A model generated the notes under the pieces. That model did no database searches. It was not told the origin of the DNA and saw only the letters and a list, made by a program, of their open reading frames with translations. This document shows, one piece after another, positions 62,352-64,000 of a stretch of DNA of 64,000 bases. Every line of letters begins with the position of its first letter. Position 1 is the stretch's first letter. Source of the DNA: Actinomadura flavalba DSM 45200 (GTDB lineage: Bacteria; Actinomycetota; Actinomycetes; Streptosporangiales; Streptosporangiaceae); contig NZ_KB894094.1 of NCBI RefSeq assembly GCF_000374305.1, positions 603,077-667,076 on the forward strand. The letters are read 5' to 3'. Both the position numbers and the translations under genes were made by a program.

Positions 62352-63479
62352 TCATCTGAAGTCCGGCATGTCGCGGACGGCGTCGGCGGCGAGGCGGCGC
62401 AGGAGGGTGGCGGCCTCGGGCATCAGGCGAGCCGGGTCGGCGCCGAGGTCGGTCAGGGCGTGGACGGCACGGAAGCCCGCCGCGCGCGCCTCGTCGCGGC
62501 CGAGCGCGCGGCGGCCCGCGAGGGCGATCACCGGAACGCCCGCAGCGGCCGCCGCCCGCGCCACACCGACCGGCGCTTTACCCCGAAGCGTCTGAGGATC
62601 GAGCGAGCCCTCACCGGTGATGACGAGCCGCGCCCCGTCGACCTTCGCGGCGAACCCGAGCAGATCGAGCAGATAGGCGATACCGGGCCGCAACTCCGCA
62701 CCCAGATAGGCAAGAGCGGCAAAGCCGACACCACCGGCCGCACCCGCCCCGGGATGGTCGGCGGAGCCCTCCGCGCCGGAGCCGAGGGCGGGGTGGGTGA
62801 GGCGGGTCAGGTTGGTGAGGCTCGCTTCCAGAGCGTGGACGTCTTGCGGGGAGGCGCCCTTCTGGGGGGCGAAGGTCGTTGCTGCGCCGTGGGGGCCGAG
62901 GAGGGGGTTGTCCACGTCGCTCGCGACGATGATCTGCGCATCGGGCACCGGGCCGGGTTCGATGGCGGCGAGGTCGCGGAGGGCCCCGCCGCCGGGCGGG
63001 AGCGGGGTGCCGGTCGCGTCCAGGAAGCGGGCTCCGAGAGCGGTGAGGAAGCCCGTGCCGCCGTCGGTGCAGGCGCTGCCGCCGAGGCCGAGGACGATGC
63101 GCGTCGCCCCGCCGCGCAGGGCGGCGGCGACGAGTTCGCCCGTGCCGAGGCTGGACGCCGTCAGCGGGTGGAACTCGCCCGGCGCGAGCCGCTTGAGCCC
63201 GGACGCCTCCGCCAGCTCGACCACCGCCGTCGTCCCCGAGACCGCGTACGACGCGCGCACCGGCGTCCCGGCCGGGCCCGTCACGGTCGCGTGCCGCCGC
63301 GCGAACCCCGCCGCGACGGCCGCGTCGACCGTCCCGTCGCCGCCGTCCGCGACGGGAAGCAGGACGACGGGCAGCCCCGGGTCGGCGTCGCGGAGCCCGG
63401 CGGCGATGGCCTCGGCGGCCTCGGCTGCGGTGAGCGAGCCCTTGAACTTGTCCGGCGCGACGAGCACGTGCCCGCTCAT
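62352..63479 (-). CDS. glxK: Glycerate 2-kinase (GarK/GlxK family)
   Basis: 375 residues from ATG 63479, overlapping the preceding stop (ATGA). Family motifs: VLVAPDKFKGSLTAAEAAEAI at the start, VADGGDGTVDA, GLGGSACTDGGTGFL and TGEGSLDPQTLRGKAP. It phosphorylates glycerate for entry into glycolysis. It receives glycerate made from glyoxylate, the end product of allantoin breakdown, through hydroxypyruvate or tartronate semialdehyde. Confidence 0.93.
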   Translation of the reverse strand: MSGHVLVAPDKFKGSLTAAEAAEAIAAGLRDADPGLPVVLLPVADGGDGTVDAAVAAGFARRHATVTGPAGTPVRASYAVSGTTAVVELAEASGLKRLAPGEFHPLTASSLGTGELVAAALRGGATRIVLGLGGSACTDGGTGFLTALGARFLDATGTPLPPGGGALRDLAAIEPGPVPDAQIIVASDVDNPLLGPHGAATTFAPQKGASPQDVHALEASLTNLTRLTHPALGSGAEGSADHPGAGAAGGVGFAALAYLGAELRPGIAYLLDLLGFAAKVDGARLVITGEGSLDPQTLRGKAPVGVARAAAAAGVPVIALAGRRALGRDEARAAGFRAVHALTDLGADPARLMPEAATLLRRLAADAVRDMPDFR

Positions 63480-64000
63480 CGCGCGAGCCACCCGAACGCG
63501 TCGGCGGACGGCCCGCCCGGCAGGTACTCCAGCGAGACCGGGCCGTCGTACCCGGCGTCCGCCAGCGCGGCGAACACGGACGGGAAGTCGATCGAGCCCG
63601 TCCCGGGGCGCCCCCGGCCGGGCGAGTCCGCCACCTGCACATGCCCGACACGACCGCCGTACTCGGCCACGACCTTGAGCAGGTCGTCCCCGTTCTCGGT
63701 CAAGTGGTACGTATCGAACAGCAGCGCCGCGTCCGGCAGATCCACCCGATCCAGGACGGCCACGACATCTGCGGCCGTCCGCAGCGGATACCCCGGCACC
63801 TGCGACAAGGGCTCCAGCAGCACCGTCCCCGGCAGCACCGACGCCGCGTAGGCCAGGTTGGCGTCCGCGACCGCGTCCGAGCCCCCGGTCCCGTACAGCA
63901 GGTTGAACCGCGCCGCCCCGGTCCGCTCCGCGACTGACGCCAGCACCGGCACCGACGCCCGGAACTCCGCGATCCGCGCCGGATCGGACAGCACGCCCCG
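63476..64000 (-). CDS. hyi: Hydroxypyruvate isomerase-like TIM-barrel protein (5' end outside window)
   Basis: The frame is open to the right edge, so the N-terminal third is missing; ~174 codons are visible. AP-endonuclease-2/xylose-isomerase-like barrel: FNLLYGTGG, TVLLEPLSQVPGYPLRTAADVVAVLDRVD (metal Glu), LLFDTYHLTENGDDLL, GHVQVADSPGRGRPGTGSIDF and VSLEYLPGG. This pattern is typical of Hyi, interconverting hydroxypyruvate and tartronate semialdehyde. It is followed by glxK with a 4-base overlap. Confidence 0.88.
   Translation of the reverse strand, partial: RGVLSDPARIAEFRASVPVLASVAERTGAARFNLLYGTGGSDAVADANLAYAASVLPGTVLLEPLSQVPGYPLRTAADVVAVLDRVDLPDAALLFDTYHLTENGDDLLKVVAEYGGRVGHVQVADSPGRGRPGTGSIDFPSVFAALADAGYDGPVSLEYLPGGPSADAFGWLAR

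Overview
The window is very GC-rich, densely packed DNA from a filamentous actinobacterium, most likely the Thermomonosporaceae/Streptosporangiales (Actinomadura or Thermomonospora type). This follows from the GlgE-pathway genes, a WblA-type WhiB regulator, a DUF397 protein, an ergothioneine operon, an igr-like steroid operon, frequent GTG/TTG starts and many 1-4 nt start/stop overlaps. No rRNA, tRNA, insertion sequence, integrase or CRISPR array was seen. The window appears to be chromosomal core and near-core DNA. The first gene and the last gene run off the edges.

Layout. 1-3.5 kb: end of a SWIM zinc-finger gene, a sensor kinase, and two small genes that look like type VII secretion substrates, the second apparently frameshifted. 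3.5-17.1 kb: alpha-glucan metabolism (glgP; glgE-treS-mak; glgB), split by wblA, an AraC regulator with a VOC protein, and a GntR regulator facing a 68-residue protein across a palindromic operator. 17.1-24.5 kb: ACT protein, a NUDIX-NYN fusion, thioesterase, SppA protease, flavin reductase, ferritin-like protein and two TerD-family proteins. 24.5-33 kb: histidine utilisation (hutH, hutU, an AllC-like amidohydrolase, hutF, hutI) with a divergent IclR regulator. 33-35 kb: hsp20 and a MerR/HspR-type regulator, among degenerate repeat arrays.

35-47.7 kb is the part I find most unusual. An OpuC-type quaternary-amine ABC transporter lies beside a histidine/phenylalanine ammonia-lyase homologue whose MIO-forming Ala-Ser-Gly triad is Gly-Thr-Gly. 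A LacI regulator with two tandem operators follows, then an amidohydrolase and a cysteine-dioxygenase-like cupin. After a strong terminator and an SGNH lipoprotein comes the ergothioneine operon egtA-B-C-D. I infer, without proof, that the first part may import and break down a trimethylammonium amino acid such as ergothioneine or hercynine.

47.9-57 kb: a membrane-anchored sigma-like protein, a TetR regulator, and a five-gene operon (FadD17-like ligase, two acyl-CoA dehydrogenases, a MaoC-DUF35-MaoC fusion, an Ltp2-like aldolase). Its order matches the mycobacterial igr steroid side-chain operon. It faces a KstR-like TetR gene, with KstR-like palindromes between them. 57-64 kb: a GntR remnant, a NUDIX hydrolase, a membrane serine hydrolase, a DUF397 protein, and a purine/glyoxylate operon (hydroxypyruvate isomerase, glycerate kinase, allantoinase, allantoicase).

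Three intergenic arrays of degenerate repeats at 30.2-30.6, 33.0-33.5 and 34.5-34.9 kb each begin at the 3' end of a gene. The first two clearly reuse that gene's terminal sequence.
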